DNA of 64,000 nucleotides from Trogon surrucura (Eukaryota; Chordata; Aves; Trogoniformes; Trogonidae), in contig CM036619.1 in the NCBI GenBank assembly GCA_020746105.1, forward strand, positions 9,772,238 through 9,836,237. Direction: 5' to 3'. The position numbers and the translations under genes were made by a program. The stretch's first letter is position 1. Each line of letters opens with the position of its first letter. Positions 48,625 to 61,172 of the stretch are shown here, in pieces. Under the pieces are notes generated by a model. That model had not been told where the DNA came from, did not search any database, and saw nothing but the letters and a program-made list of their open reading frames with translations.

Positions 48625-50899
48625 ACTTTGCTATATTCATTGAACATTTATGAAACAATTCACTCTCCCGAGATGCTGTCACACTTGCAAAGCTTTAGGA
48701 ATTCAAGAAAACATAACAGAGAGAATGCACAAAAATAGCACTTTGCAAAAAGTTTTGATATTCATGTTCATTTGATGATCAACACAGCACTGTGAAAAAG
48801 CTCAAGGATATATCATCTAGATTTTGGGGAGAAGTTTAATGTTAGAATTAATGTGATCCAACTCTGTCACCAACACGGTGACACCTATTTCTCATAGTCC
48901 TTGTTGCCTTCATTCTGTTGATTGGGTCATCTCATCAATGTACAAGAAAAATAGTTAAAAGAAAAAAAAGAAGTTTTAATTTTCCTTCATATCAACAAAG
49001 GTCACCCTGAAGACAAACACTAGACTTGATGCCTGGGAGGAGGTGGGATATCTGCTCTCCTGACAGTAACTTGACTTTAGATCAGGTGAAGTACAACATG
49101 AAATCACATACATGTATACAGGAAAATGGTCTAAAGAGAGAAATATGCCATGGTCAAGGGAAGAAAGATTGTAAAGACTCTTTCTGTTTCAGTGAACAAA
49201 TCTTGTAGCTGTCTTTAGGTGTAGATAGAGAAACAGTTACCAGAAAACAACAGAGAGAGGAAAACAATGTACTTAGAAGACTTTTTAACGAAATTTTGTG
49301 ATGGACTGACATGCTCTGGACAGTAGAAGTCTTCTGTTGAATTTGCAACAGCTGATGAACTCACAGAATCAAAAACCTGCTGAATCTATAGAAGAATATG
49401 GATACACATTAGTACCAACCACAGGCTGTGAAACTCAGGCCACATTCAACAGAAAGTGGCAGCCATATACACATGAAGACTACAGGACTGTATATATACT
49501 TGATGAAGAAAAGGACCTTCTGAGGGACTTGAACACTTACTGAGAAGTTAGCCCTAGTTCTGACTCAGCCACTGGAGTTGTTTTCCCAGCTATTGCTCTA
49601 ACTGGATAACTGTGTGTGAGTGAGCTGAGTCAATGAGTAACTGAATATGTTCTATGAATGGCTACCTGCTACCAGAAATACCAGCTTGATGAATAGCAGG
49701 TATTGTAAAAAATGTTGATTCAAATCCATACTTTGCCCGAACACATATACAAACACACACTTGATTACCTCTAAGGAAAAAAAAGGAATTTACGAGAGAG
49801 AGAGAGAGGCAATGACTCTGTTTTGCATTACCTTATCTATAGTTGATGAAACTATCTTAGATCCAAGACCCAAATATCCAGAAAGGTAAAAATAATGAGC
49901 AGTTTGGAAAAGGCAACATTTGTTTCTAGGATATGTGGTAGGTAAGTCATAGAAGTAATAGAGTTCAGAAATTCTAATTCAGTCTCTCTTGCTGATCTCA
50001 TTGTTATGAAGAAATGTAAAATCAAGGGAGTTGACTAGATTTCCTAAGGGAAAACTACACCCTGCCAACAACGACCCTCAAAAAAGTCTCATAGGAAAAT
50101 TTTACAGCTTCTAATATCCTTTACTGCATCCCTGGATTGCTAATGTATCAAACAGTTGTTGCTCACATGGGGCATAGGGATTACAGTTTCATTGTGCTAT
50201 CTTGTCTTTTTGACTCACGAACTAGAGTTCAAGGGTGGCAATTCTTACAGAAGAGTTTGACAAAAGATTCAGTGACCATGGCTCCTAGAAAGGATATTAA
50301 AGGGTATAGACTAATATAATTAATGGATTTTTTTAGGCTATGAGCTACAAAGGAAGGAAACTCCTGAATTTGAGAACAGAGAGAAACATCTTTGGAGAAA
50401 AGAGTTTTTAGTAACTGGGAAATGCAGCTGGGATGTCAGCAACAAGCAGGATGCATACCAATAGGATTAGCAATGTCTCTAGGAAAGTGCCACCTTAGAA
50501 TTAAAAAAATAATTAGGAATTGGCATTTATTGTCATTTTTTTTAAAGAACAACTATGGATGAATTTCATAAGACAATGGTCAGATACATTTATTTCTGAG
50601 TTTTCCTGCAGTGGTAGACCATGGTGGCACAAAAAGAAGCTGTGAACTCAGTGCTAGCACACAACGAAAGACTGCAGGGAAAAGATCAAATCCAAGTGCA
50701 TTAAACTGAGGAGAAACAAGGACTGAGAGACTTGCTGCTATAAAGAGCTGCACAGGCAGTGTCAGTGAGCACTTATGCAACTGCAGATATTGTCAGCAGA
50801 CCTCGCTAATCCTTTCCTGTACTTTAGGTCAGTACTGAGTTAAAGATGCAGTAGAGCTAGAAGGGGAAGAGCTGGACCACGTGACCAAAAATAGAGAGT
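48625..50899. other. unique DNA, no gene seen
   Basis: About 2.3 kb. A (GA)7-type run lies at 49794-49808. The 68-codon frame at 49337-49543 has a hydrophilic, protein-like composition with little to identify it (see findings). Nothing else stands out. Confidence 0.4.
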
Positions 50900-51190
50900 A
50901 TCTACAAGTTGTCAAGGGTGAGGTGGCAACACACACAGCTACAAGCCTTCAACTACTGTAGCTGGGATGTGCTTTTGGCAGTGTAGGCAGAGGACAGGCT
51001 CTTCTCAGCGCTTCCCTTGTGCTGCAGTCTGCAGCATGGTGGTTTCCTTATGGAGAAGGAATCTGGAGGTGGGAAACTATAAGAAAGTACAAATCTGGGT
51101 GGGTGAGGAAAGAAGTGCAGGTTTCAACTTCTCTTTACCACAAAGGTCCTGGAACAATCTTGCCCAGATGAAGAGGTAATTTTCCCCACC
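50900..51190 (+). mobile_element. possible very old CR1 LINE fragment
   Basis: Scattered similarity to the C-terminal ORF2 region of CR1 in the correct order: 'tctacaagttgtcaagggtg' (-YKYIKGE-), 'aggacaggctcttctcagcg' (-ARLFS-) and 'ctggaacaatcttgcccaga' (-WNRLPR-). Intervening sequence is unlike CR1. It could be a badly decayed copy or coincidence. Confidence 0.35.
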
Positions 51191-51305
51191 CCAGAGATTC
51201 AGAAACACAGACCAAGATAAAAGTGGTCGCTCCTAGGTGTATGTCTCCCTCCTGTGCCTCCCATGATGGTTGCAGAGACTGTGTGTGCTCAAACTGGAGG
51301 TGACC

Positions 51306-51538
51306 ATAGAATGTGGAATCATAGAATCATAGAATTCCAGAACCGTAAAATCATAGAATCAGAATCATAGAATCATAGAATTGTAAAATCTTAGAATCAT
51401 AAAATCATAGAATCATAGAATCATAGGATCTTAGAATCAAAGAATTGTAAAATCATAGAATGTGTTGGGCTGGAAGGGACCTTTAAAGGTTATCTAGTCC
51501 AATTCCCTTGCAGTAAACAGGAACATCTTTAACTCGGG
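51306..51538 (-). mobile_element. CR1 LINE 3' end with hugely expanded tail array
   Basis: The first ~155 bases (51306-51461) are an array of ATAGAATC/ATAAAATC/AGAATTGTAAAATC variants of the CR1 tail unit, far longer than the two to four units of other copies here. It is followed by 'ttgggctggaagggaccttt', 'ttatctagtccaattccctt' and 'cagtaaacaggaacatcttt', ending about 51538. Noncoding and strongly 5'-truncated. Confidence 0.92.
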
Positions 51539-53390
51539 GTCATGTCTTTCTTTTTGTTCCTGCTCCAAATTTCTGCTTCTGCCTTTGCAAAAAGGACTGC
51601 TGCTTAGCTTGGTGGATTGTCATGAATTTATATTCATCAGAGACTACTAAAACACCTTCTGATTCTGAGCAGGCAGGTGTTAAAATGATGCTCATGACAA
51701 AAAAAAAAAAAAAAAAGAAAGAAAAAAAAAGCAAAAACCAAAACATAAGAAGGCCTGAAGAAACTGTTCTGCATTCTCCAAAGTTGAGCTCTCTCTGAGC
51801 TTTTGCTTAAATCATGCCATCTGAGAGCTTCTCTCTCAGGAGTGTCACTCTTTGTGCAGCACAGGCTTTAGCTCTGGAGAGAAATAAACAGGTTCCGGGG
51901 GAGTGGAGGATGCCTCGGCATCTGTTGTCTGTAGCGGTGAATTAAATTCTTGATGGTGCTGTTGATAGGCTTAGCACATTCTCATACCAGGAAAAAAGCA
52001 ATGGCTATTGGCAACCACAGGTATGCTCGTTTATCCTGGATTTTCTCTGCTTTAAACCTCATTCAGACTGGGACACTGACATCCCTGTAACTCTCCTTTG
52101 TGTCACAGGATGCGGGAAACAGACACACTTGCAATCTGCTTGGACTGCACAGTCACCAAGGCCCAGGCTGCCATTTGCTATGGAGGTATTGGCTTTAAGG
52201 GACTTTTTGTACTAAACCAGTACAAGGACAAGGCAAATGGCAGTTTTCTCTTGAAATTTAAATGGACGAGACAAACAGCAATTCAGAGAAGGCTGCGAAA
52301 ATAAAGATGAGTTCTATTTTTAGCTGCTGGTGAAGGACTACCAGAACTAACTCCCCATATGGCTATAAGTCTATCTGACAAGATTTACAGTGGTATCTAG
52401 GCCTCTAAAGACAAAGAGGTGTTGAGGGACAGTTATTATGGCACTCACATGAGTTTCCCTTTTACCTTCTGTGAAATTTAATGTCTTACCTGGATGGATG
52501 CATTTTGCAAATAATCCAGACATCTTTAAGGCATTTAAAGATTCCAGAGTCCTGCAAGAAGGTCCCATTTTAAAACCACATGGAGTGTCCATGCCCTGTG
52601 CACAGCAGTGGGTCACTTCTTTCAGGAGTGCTGGTACCCATGGGGTACGTTTCTATGGAGCCTAGTATGTGGATGCCAGCTAATTCAGAGCTTTGAAAGT
52701 AACCCTTGTAGGCACCTGCATACTGTCTGCATGTAAATCTCATACTTGTCCCCTGCACTGTACCTAGAATCACCAGGTGATGTGAGCACTGCCCTCCATA
52801 CCAGCCAAAATCTCTGCCTTGTTATACTTATTGATTATGGCAGGAGCTAAGGGTAGGATACATCACACAGTCAATTAAAACCTAAATATCCTTTCAAAGT
52901 TTATCTATCTTTCCTCTAAAGTGGAGGAAAAAAATAATTTAAAAAAGCAGTTCTTCCCTGCTACAATACTTCAGTTTTAAGATGGCCTGGGTCACCCACC
53001 AGAGGTAGTTAGTTGTCTCCAATAAACAAGAAGGAGGCAAGATGTTGATCTCAGACAGTGAGTCAAGCTTTTCGGAAGCTTTAAGTTTTCTTTTATTTGA
53101 GCATTATATTCTGTTAGGAAAAAAGAAAGAACTCAAAGAAACACAGACCCCTGACCTGAAGAAAGGTTGATGTACTTGTCTGGATCACTTTTTTTCTTCA
53201 TTTTTACAGTTTTACTATTTAATCTAATAAAAAAAAATAATTTATTGGGGTTTTGCCATGGTCCTATCTATACACAATGACTATATCATGGCTATAGAAT
53301 AGATAGCTGGCTGAAAGCTGAATGAGAGTTCATACAGAGTGAGTGTCTTGTGTCAGATCACAGCTAGCCTTATAAGACAGAGGCTGCAAC
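51539..53390. other. unique DNA, no confirmed gene
   Basis: Contains the A-rich tract at 51699-51738. A splice-like pair, CTCTCCTTTGTGTCACAG ending 52108 and GAG/GTATTG at 52185, brackets 77 bases (see findings). No repeat family recognised. Confidence 0.4.
51699..51738. repeat. poly-A tract
   Basis: Eighteen uninterrupted A (51699-51716) followed by GAAAGAAAAAAAAAGC. There is no retrotransposed gene or SINE body visible upstream, so I call it simple sequence. Confidence 0.85.
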
Positions 53391-54017
53391 TGTGTTGGGT
53401 TGACTTTCACCTGAAGCTAGATGCCCACCCAGCTGCTCTTTCACTTCCCCTCCTCAGAAGGACAGGGGAGAAAATGAGATGAAGAAGTTCAAGTGTTAAA
53501 GACAGGGAGCTCTCTTACCAGTTACCATCATGGGCAAAACAGACTTGACTGGGGGATGATTTAACTTATTGCCAGTCAAAATACATTTGAGTGGTAAGAA
53601 GCAATGACAACTATTAAAACAACACACATACAGCTGTCAGCACCCCCAGCTTGGCTGAGGGGCTCATCTTTGTCCTGTGTTGGGGCGTCTGCCTGCTACC
53701 TCAGCACAGCTGTGGGGATGCAGTAGGAAAGGTGAACAGCTCACTAAGGCAGAGCTCTCTGCAAACATCAACACTTGCCTTATCCAAGCAGTCCTTCGCT
53801 CCAGGTCCAGAGTAGCCTGAAGCTCCTCTGTTTGTGAAGGACAAACAGTTCAAGCTCTCTCAGTGGCTAAAATGACATCTCTCTCCGTGGTGGTGTCAGC
53901 GGCAGTTTTCTTCCCCTCTTGTGTTGTTGGCAGCTCAACACAGAAATCCCCAAACTCCATGAGGAATAGGAGATATTCCTTCCTTTTCGTGCCTTGAACA
54001 AGGGCCAAAGACAAACA
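53391..54017 (-). mobile_element. older ERVL-type solo LTR, opposite orientation
   Basis: Begins TGTGTTGGGTTGACTTTCAC and continues 'cagctgctctttcacttccc', 'gggcaaaacagacttgactg', the reverse complement of the 3' part of the LTR at 21215-22394. It ends at GGCCAAAGACAAACA (54003-54017), the counterpart of the other LTR's start (TGTTTTGGTTTGGCC) read backwards. Length is about 627 bases against 1180; the GC-rich middle is largely missing. Flanks GCAAC and TGGTT do not match, so no target duplication survives. The AATAAA has decayed ('aacttatt' on the plus strand). It is clearly older than the first LTR. Confidence 0.75.
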
Positions 54018-54616
54018 TGGTTACATGGTTAATGGTACAGACAGTGTTTAAAAAAAAAATAAAATTGAAGGAGATGTTGAAGGCAGCTGTCCACGCAGAC
54101 AGAATGTCAATGGAGGGTCTGTATTGCTCCTGGAGCTGTCAGTCAGCTCGTGCAGTCATATTATTGGCGAAAGGTCCTTCACCTCACCACGATTTCCTCT
54201 AGGTTGGCCCTGACCTAAATCTTGTTTATCAAGTGAGAGGTTTACATGAATGCAGGCTTTCCAGTGTACATCCCACCTGAAGTCATTATACTCTGTCTGA
54301 GATTTCCTAATCACTATTCCACAGCAATCAATTAGGAGCTGTCTAACAAGTAATTAGGACTTCATGAGAGTGGATAAACACTCCAGACACTAACATGTGG
54401 CTTCATGTAAGTATGCTTTGCAATAAAGAATGAAATCAAAGAACAACAAAATGTTCCAAAACCAAATTAAATGCTCAAATAGCACAGTGCAAAATAGATG
54501 ATTGTGGCCTTTTGCTGGTACACAAGAAGGTATCATCTCTGTTCAGAGGTTCTTCCCAGGTATGCTGGTAATGTACTAAAAGAGATAAGTTGTTCATGAA
54601 GCATTCAAGGTGGTTT

Positions 54617-54635
54617 AAAAAAAAAAAAAAAAAAA
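54617..54635. repeat. poly-A tract (A19)
   Basis: Nineteen consecutive A followed by GAAGAAG. No transposon body recognised upstream. Confidence 0.9.
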
Positions 54636-56656
54636 GAAGAAGATTCTTAGCCCTATAGCAACAGCAAGAGGGAAGCCAGCTTAACCGGGGTCCAACACAG
54701 CTGAGGACATGGGTTAAACCATGGTGGCTGGTCAGCCTCCACTGCTATTTTAAAGCTGACCCAGGTGCATCTGTCTAAATGTGCTTTATTTGGTGCATTC
54801 CTGAGGCCATTAAGTACAACTTTGCAGTTTTCCTGAGCTGTGGCAGGTCGACCCATCCATCAGCCCCTTGGCTATATAATAGAGGTGAAAGCCATGTTCC
54901 TCCTTCTCAGAGACAGGTAAAAGGGCTTAGCTGGGTATGTTATTTGGAAAAAAAAATGAAACAAAATAAAAAAGAAAACTAGGACTGAGTTGAAGGAAAT
55001 TATTTGTAAATTTAACCTAAATTCTTCCAACTAAAAGTAATTGGGGAAAACAATGAAAACAGATATTAAACTGTTGATGCTTCTGTCCCTCCTCCTGCTT
55101 TTTCGTAGACAGCATTTGATATTTTGCATCTGACAGTGGCTTATCAAGACACAATGGACCTACTTTTGTTGATGGGGGAAACAACAAGAAAAAGTATCCA
55201 GGCAATCTTTTTAATCATGATTATTATATTGTCTTGATGAGTGAATCAAAGATGGAATTGCTTGCATATTGTTATAATTTTCATTCTTTCTTCATTTGTT
55301 GGTTGTTGGATTATTGGAGTTCTTTAAATAATGTCTACTCTTTTGTACTCAGGAAAGGGAATGTACTTGGGGCAAATCTCTCAGCAGCCTCAGTCCTTTG
55401 TGTCGGGTTGTGCTTTGGGTGGACAAATGGCCTCTGTGGTCATCTGGGTAAATACCAAACAATCTGACCCTTATATCTCTGCAGTTCATAGTAAAGAATC
55501 AGGCCCAGGAGAACTGAGGACCGTAGGAATGAAAAGTTTCATCAGCTCTTGGCAGGAGACAGCTCATTAAATATCTTTGAGGATGTTTTCTTTAGTGATC
55601 TCTTGAGATTGTCAGGACTGTGGAAGCAGCTGTCTCTACAGGGATCCTTCTTCTCTCAGAAAGCTCCCCTCTTAAATTAACAGATGGGGACACAAAATGA
55701 AGCTGAAATAAAAGTTCAACTAAACTGTGAACTTGGTTTTGTTTCTTTTCCCTTGTTTCATTTTGGTTTTTCAGTCGATGGCCCAGAACCCTGGTCCTTC
55801 TGGCAGCGGATCATCTACTGAAAGCAAATAGCATGGGAAAGCTAAATTGAAAGCAAGTGTCAGGGAGATTTAAAACAATGTGTCAGCCAGAGGAATGGAG
55901 AGTTTGTTTCGGGCATGAGAAAAGTTCTGGCACAGAGAAGGTCCCAGGTGGAAGACAGAGAAAGAAAGGCTGTGAGAAGAAGAAATTATTTTTTTTCCAA
56001 ACTCTCTAAAGAGATGAAACAGGGACAATACTGGATTTGATATTGAAACGAAATGGAAATGATCTCTACACACAGTATGTTTGGAAAGTACAGGATTATC
56101 TCTAACAAAAATTTCTCTTCTACCTCATGGTAATAGTAATAGATTAAAACCTTGTGTTCGTACCAATAATTTCACAAAAAAAACTTAACTCGGCACTTGG
56201 AGTTTTCATCTTGACTTGTTATTAGAAGAAGAGATTTGCCAAAACACCCACAGAAAATTGCAAAAGGATACTGCGAATGGAGAATCTCAGTTTGGAGAGT
56301 TTGAAACAACCAGAGACATGTCAGCAGGGCTTTATAGAGGGATATTCTGTTTGATTTCTCACTGAAGAAATCCGAGGTCTGAAATCCAGGACTTTAAATT
56401 CAATAGGAGGATTAATGGCTACCAGAGATTTCATCCCCAGATTTAACTTCAGAAGAACCAGGGTCTTAGCCTCCACAAATCATAAAGAGCTACAAGGTCA
56501 TGGGCTTTCTATCTGCCTTAGTGGATGTGGCTGAACTGCAAATGTTTTTCCTCATACAGGATAGGTAACAAATCTGCAATACAGGTGCCAGGTAAACCAC
56601 TGCAAGTCTCAAAATACCCCATATTTCCTGAAGCCCTAATTCCTAGAAATATTTTT

Positions 56657-56685
56657 CTCTCTCTCTCTCTTTTTTTTTTTTTTTA
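56657..56685. repeat. (CT)7 followed by poly-T
   Basis: CT dinucleotide repeat 56657-56670 running directly into about 15 T, a pure polypyrimidine tract. Confidence 0.9.
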
Positions 56686-58619
56686 ATAAAAGAGACCTTC
56701 TCAATATAGAAAGATGCTGTATATTTCTAAGATCAGAAGATGAATTAATACTATTCTTTTTCCTTCAGTTTCAAAATACTTTGCTGCTTATAGCAGTCTT
56801 CTATTTTCCCAGCCTGTCTCCTGACTCCTGGATGCCAGAAAAGAGGACAAAAAAGAAATGAGCCATCACACAGGCTGTCTACAGAGCACTAAAATAGGAG
56901 TGGGCTACTCCAGCGCTTGCTTTACTCTTACTCCACACTCTCCTCTAAAATGAAGTACCAGGCATCCCTTAGTTCCGCTCCTGCCTGTTCTCTTCTTTAA
57001 ACCAAAGTCACTTTGGCAGGAGGGGATTGAAGAGATTAAATCTTCTTTCCTCCCTGCAGCTAACAGGGGGGTCTGACAGTCCAGACACTTTTCTCATTGG
57101 GAAAGGCACTTAGCCTTGCCCCGTGTCTCTTCACACACCCAGAAGATGAAAGCAGTGGACTCTGGCATGAGCAGTGATTTTATTGGTATTGTTATCATCA
57201 GTATTTTCTTGTCAGACTATCAGACATCTGTCTTCCCTCCATCACCTTTTGTTCCTAAAACACATGGGCCAATTCAACTAGAAGAACAAAAATGATTGTT
57301 AAAACAAGGAAAAGTAAACCAAAGACAGAGAGGTTATTTTTAGTTCCAATTCAGCTTTGTGCTATTACAGTCATGCTCCTTTTTGTTCATTCGAAGCACA
57401 GGACAAAACTTATTTGCCCAAATGTGAACTGTGGCATTAAGATATTCCTCAGCCTTATGGGTTAATGAAGTGAAAGTATGCCATTTTCTGTTGCTGATGG
57501 CATGCAAAGAATAGCTAGGTACTTCTAACTGCACTAAACCACTGTGTTATCCATCCTAAAGAAGGTCATCTGGAGGTAGCATTTAATACAAATCTGGAGA
57601 CTTACTAGAAATTGTGCATCTGTAACAAAAATAGTGTAAATGTAAATCTTACTTGGTTTCCATTTTTTCCTAAGTATTTCATACAATGTTGATAGTAAAC
57701 TCCAGATAATAAGTCAGTAGGTTTTACAATCAAACAGTTTTCTTTGCCTATCTGAGGATGGATTGATCTTGCTGTCAGTCTGGATGGTGTCTGGGTTTGT
57801 TTCTTATTTTTAGATTAAAAATATATACTTTAAAAATGAGTCTGGTAGTAGAAGTGTTGAATGGTGAGTGCTTACACCTACCTGAAGTACTTCTGAGCAC
57901 TTAAAATATACTGGACCATAACTTCCTAAGCGTCAAACTTTGCTGAGTTCATACATTTCCCAACTCCCATTGAAAAGAAAGGAAAACACAAAACCCCAGT
58001 CTCATCTTGGCTAAGTACAGGCACCAGACAGAGGTGCCCACTTCAGGGAATTGTCAATATCTAAATCTCCCACGTATTCCAAAGGGAGAGATGGATATCT
58101 CCAAGAAAGCAGTATCATTTATCTAATATGTGACTGACTCCATCTCTCTCCTTGATAGGAGATGGGACCATATCAACTCCTGCCATACATTAAATCACTC
58201 TAATTAAGTGCCTACAGACTGTAATGAATATGGATCAAGGAAAGTGGCATTTGTTGGATACAGCAAGAAACACTCAAAAGTTATAGCTACTTTCCTAATA
58301 AATTAAACAGAATGAGGGAACATCAATGGACACCAGATTCATGCTCTGTATTGCTGTGTTCTTCAGAGCAGTATAGTTTTGGTCTGGCAATTCCCCTAGG
58401 ACCTAGCAGGGAACAGAAACCACTCTCAGTAACTAGTCTGTACACAGTCACCCTTTAAAGAGCAAGAAAAGTTAACAGTATGGACATGGGCTGTTCTGTG
58501 CCCTTCAGCCAGAGTATCAAAGGATGATTTTGGACACAGGTAGTTTGCTAAGGCAGATGTAGCAGGGGGTTGGATTAGGCCCAGCTGCCTTCAGACATCC
58601 TCTAATCAGTGCCAGATGC

Positions 58620-58960
58620 AGATATTTTTAAGCTTTTCTTTTGTTAAAATATCACTGCCCATAAATCAATGCTGTAACAGCACCTCATCTGAAAATTGTG
58701 GGCAGCACTTTGAAATATTTCCATTGCCGTGTCACTGGGTTATGATCTGCTTGTGATTTAAATGTTCTGGTTGTTCGTATTCAAACCAAACAATTTATAT
58801 CTCTCTTTGTGACCTTGCCAATGTAAACATGTCAGGGATGAGGAAAGGTCACAGTTTGACAGACCTACTTGCATGGTTGTAGGAAATGGCTCTCAACCAG
58901 GCAAAGTTGGCTTGGGTGAATAGTTTGCTTTTAAATGAATGGAAGTCTGCACTGGAAAAC
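58620..58960. other. candidate conserved noncoding block
   Basis: Repeat-free stretch of mixed composition with recognisable factor-site words: TGACCTTG (58810-58817), forkhead-type TGTAAACA (58822-58829) and AAGGTCA (58845-58851), the first and last being a 7-bp inverted pair of nuclear-receptor half-sites. It is suggestive of an enhancer but unproven. Confidence 0.18.
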
Positions 58961-60611
58961 AGAGCTTGGTGCTTAACAAAATGTCTGAAATAAAAAGGAA
59001 AATAATAGAGCAAGCCCTGTGCTGTTCTTCAGGGAATTGTGTTACCAATCCATCATCATCACTGAAAGAACACCAAGTGTCCTAAGGACTTCTGACAATA
59101 TCGCACACTGTAAAATGTAAATTAATGATGAGTGAAATCAAATGTATCTTCTCTTTTGTTCTTCTTTTTTTTTGGAGGGGAAGGATAAGTGTATGTTTAC
59201 TTTTTATACAACAAACACATTTAGAGAAAGCGGTTTTATTTTCCTAAATACTCTAAAAATATGGATTAAATTCTGCCATGTCTCTGTGACATCTACAAGT
59301 CAATATACGAATGTAAGTCCAAATAACTATTGTCAATGAGCTCGTTGAGAGTATGGCCATGAGCATTCTGGACTTTTCGGAACACTAAGAAAGGTCATGG
59401 GTCAAACCTTCTGCAGAAGGTTTTATTTGCCTTAGAACTTGTTTATTTTATCCAGAATTATCAGTTTAAATACAGATAGGTACTCCTCTTTTTTCTGCAA
59501 ACTTGTCTTTTTTATTAGTTTTGTAATGAACGATCTTGTCAGCAGCTCAAATATCAGATAATTCCAAGTAGATCTCATTTCATATGTAAATTAGTCTGAT
59601 CTTCAATTATTTCAAGTCATTTTTTAAATAAAAATACTGGGAAAAAAATGAAGCAAAATCTTAATATCTGTCTCTAGGCTTCACATGGCTTCTAATTTAT
59701 GCCTTTCAAGCAGCCTACAGACTAAGCAAAGTATAATCATGTATTTTATTTGCATTCTGAATTGCATTATATTCTTACTACTGTAGTAGACTTTCCTGTA
59801 TTTTACCTAACGATTGTTACTAGAGAAACAGAAGTAGTAAAACATAGAAGTAGATTTTTGAGAAATAGGAGCAGAACTCTCCATTTGTGTGCTGTAACCA
59901 CAGTATCACATTATATCCTCAGTTATGTGTTTTTTTCTAGGCCCAGAAGTGCCTCTTTGGACAGATGGGGAGAATGCCATTACTTAACAAGGCTGATTGT
60001 TTCTTAACTTCCCAACCTTTAAGGTGGAGAAGAAAATGCAAGCTGAACTTCCCTGGTTCTCTGCCAAATCCTCTAATCCTTCAACTCATATATAAAGGGA
60101 GCTGAAGAGGACCGTGATGGGCAGCACTGTCCATTCACTAGGGATCAAAAAGCAAAAAACATCGTCTTCTGAGAGTCCCATTCAGGTTGAGGCACTTACT
60201 GGTTGGAAAGGTGTCCATAGAGTTCAGGAATCTACAGTCTTTAGTCCATGGACTTATGGACTTCATAACCTTAATTCCACCACTTTTTTTTGCTATCTTG
60301 TAAAACAGAGATTTCCAAAGATACTAGGGAGTATAACAGCTTCTGTGCTCGGACACCCTTACTTTTAGGCAGAAGAGTCACTCTTTCTAGCTTTTATCAA
60401 TCAGTTTTATCTGATTCAACCGAATTGTTGCCACAAGGGCATGTGTGCAAAACCTGACGCAGAACTGGTCTTTGGTTGCTTATGAGGAAAGGAAAAACTC
60501 TTCTCCTTTCCCAACAGCATGCAGTTGAATTTATGCTGTGATGAGGTAGAACCATCTCAGTTCATTCCCAAGAGCTGCGTACAGTTCTTGGTAATATGGA
60601 TTTAAGACATC

Positions 60612-61165
60612 ACAGAATCACAGAATCACAGAATCACAGAATGTTAGGGATTGGAAGGGACCTCGGAAGATCATCAAGTCCAATCCCCCTGCCAGAGCAG
60701 GAATGCCTAGATCATGCTACACAGGAACGTGTCCAGGCAGGTCTTGAATGTCTCCAGAGAAGGAGACTCCACAACCTCCCTGGGTAGCCTGTTCCAGTGC
60801 TCCGTCACCCTCACTGAGAAAAAGTTTCTTCTCGAGTTTAAGCGGAACCTCTTATGTTCCAGTTTCAGCCCATTACCCCTTGTCCTATCATTGGTTGTCA
60901 CCTAGAAGAGCCTGGCTCCATCCTCGTGACAATCACCCTTGATATATTTGTAAACATTAATGAGGTCACCCTCAGCCTCCTCTTCTCCAAACTAAAGAGC
61001 CCCAGCTCCTTCAGTCTTTTCTCATAAGGGAGATGCTCCACTCCCTTCATCATCCTAGTTGCCCTGTGCTGGACTCTCTCCAGCACTTCCCTGTCTTTCT
61101 TGAACTGAGGGGCCCAGAACTGGACACAATATTCCAGATGGGGTCTCACCAGGGCAGAGTAGAGG
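60612..61165 (-). mobile_element. young CR1 LINE with candidate 7-bp TSD
   Basis: Minus-strand CR1 of the 6002 group: tail of four ATCACAGA-type units (60612-60640) to a 5' end at 61165. AGACATC occurs at 60605-60611 and again at 61166-61172, a 7-bp candidate target duplication exactly abutting both ends. The ORF2 frame carries TAG (complement at 60902-60904), identical in place to the 23699 copy, plus a one-base deletion near 60966-60970 ('gaggtcaccctc' versus 'gaggtcacccctc'). Fragments of frame remain at 60707-60901 and 60898-61191. Confidence 0.95.
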
Positions 61166-61172
61166 AGACATC

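Larger units (their letters stand above)
54018..60604. other. 6.6 kb of unique DNA, no gene seen
   Basis: The longest repeat-free stretch of the window. Contains an A19 run at 54617-54635, (CT)7 plus T15 at 56657-56685, and a candidate conserved noncoding block near 58620-58960. All open frames are below 90 codons and featureless. Confidence 0.45.

Noticed and set aside
54660..54900. GC-richer stretch with 'aaccggggtccaacacagct' that looked LTR-like
   Set aside because: No match to either LTR's ends or signals and no flanking duplication.
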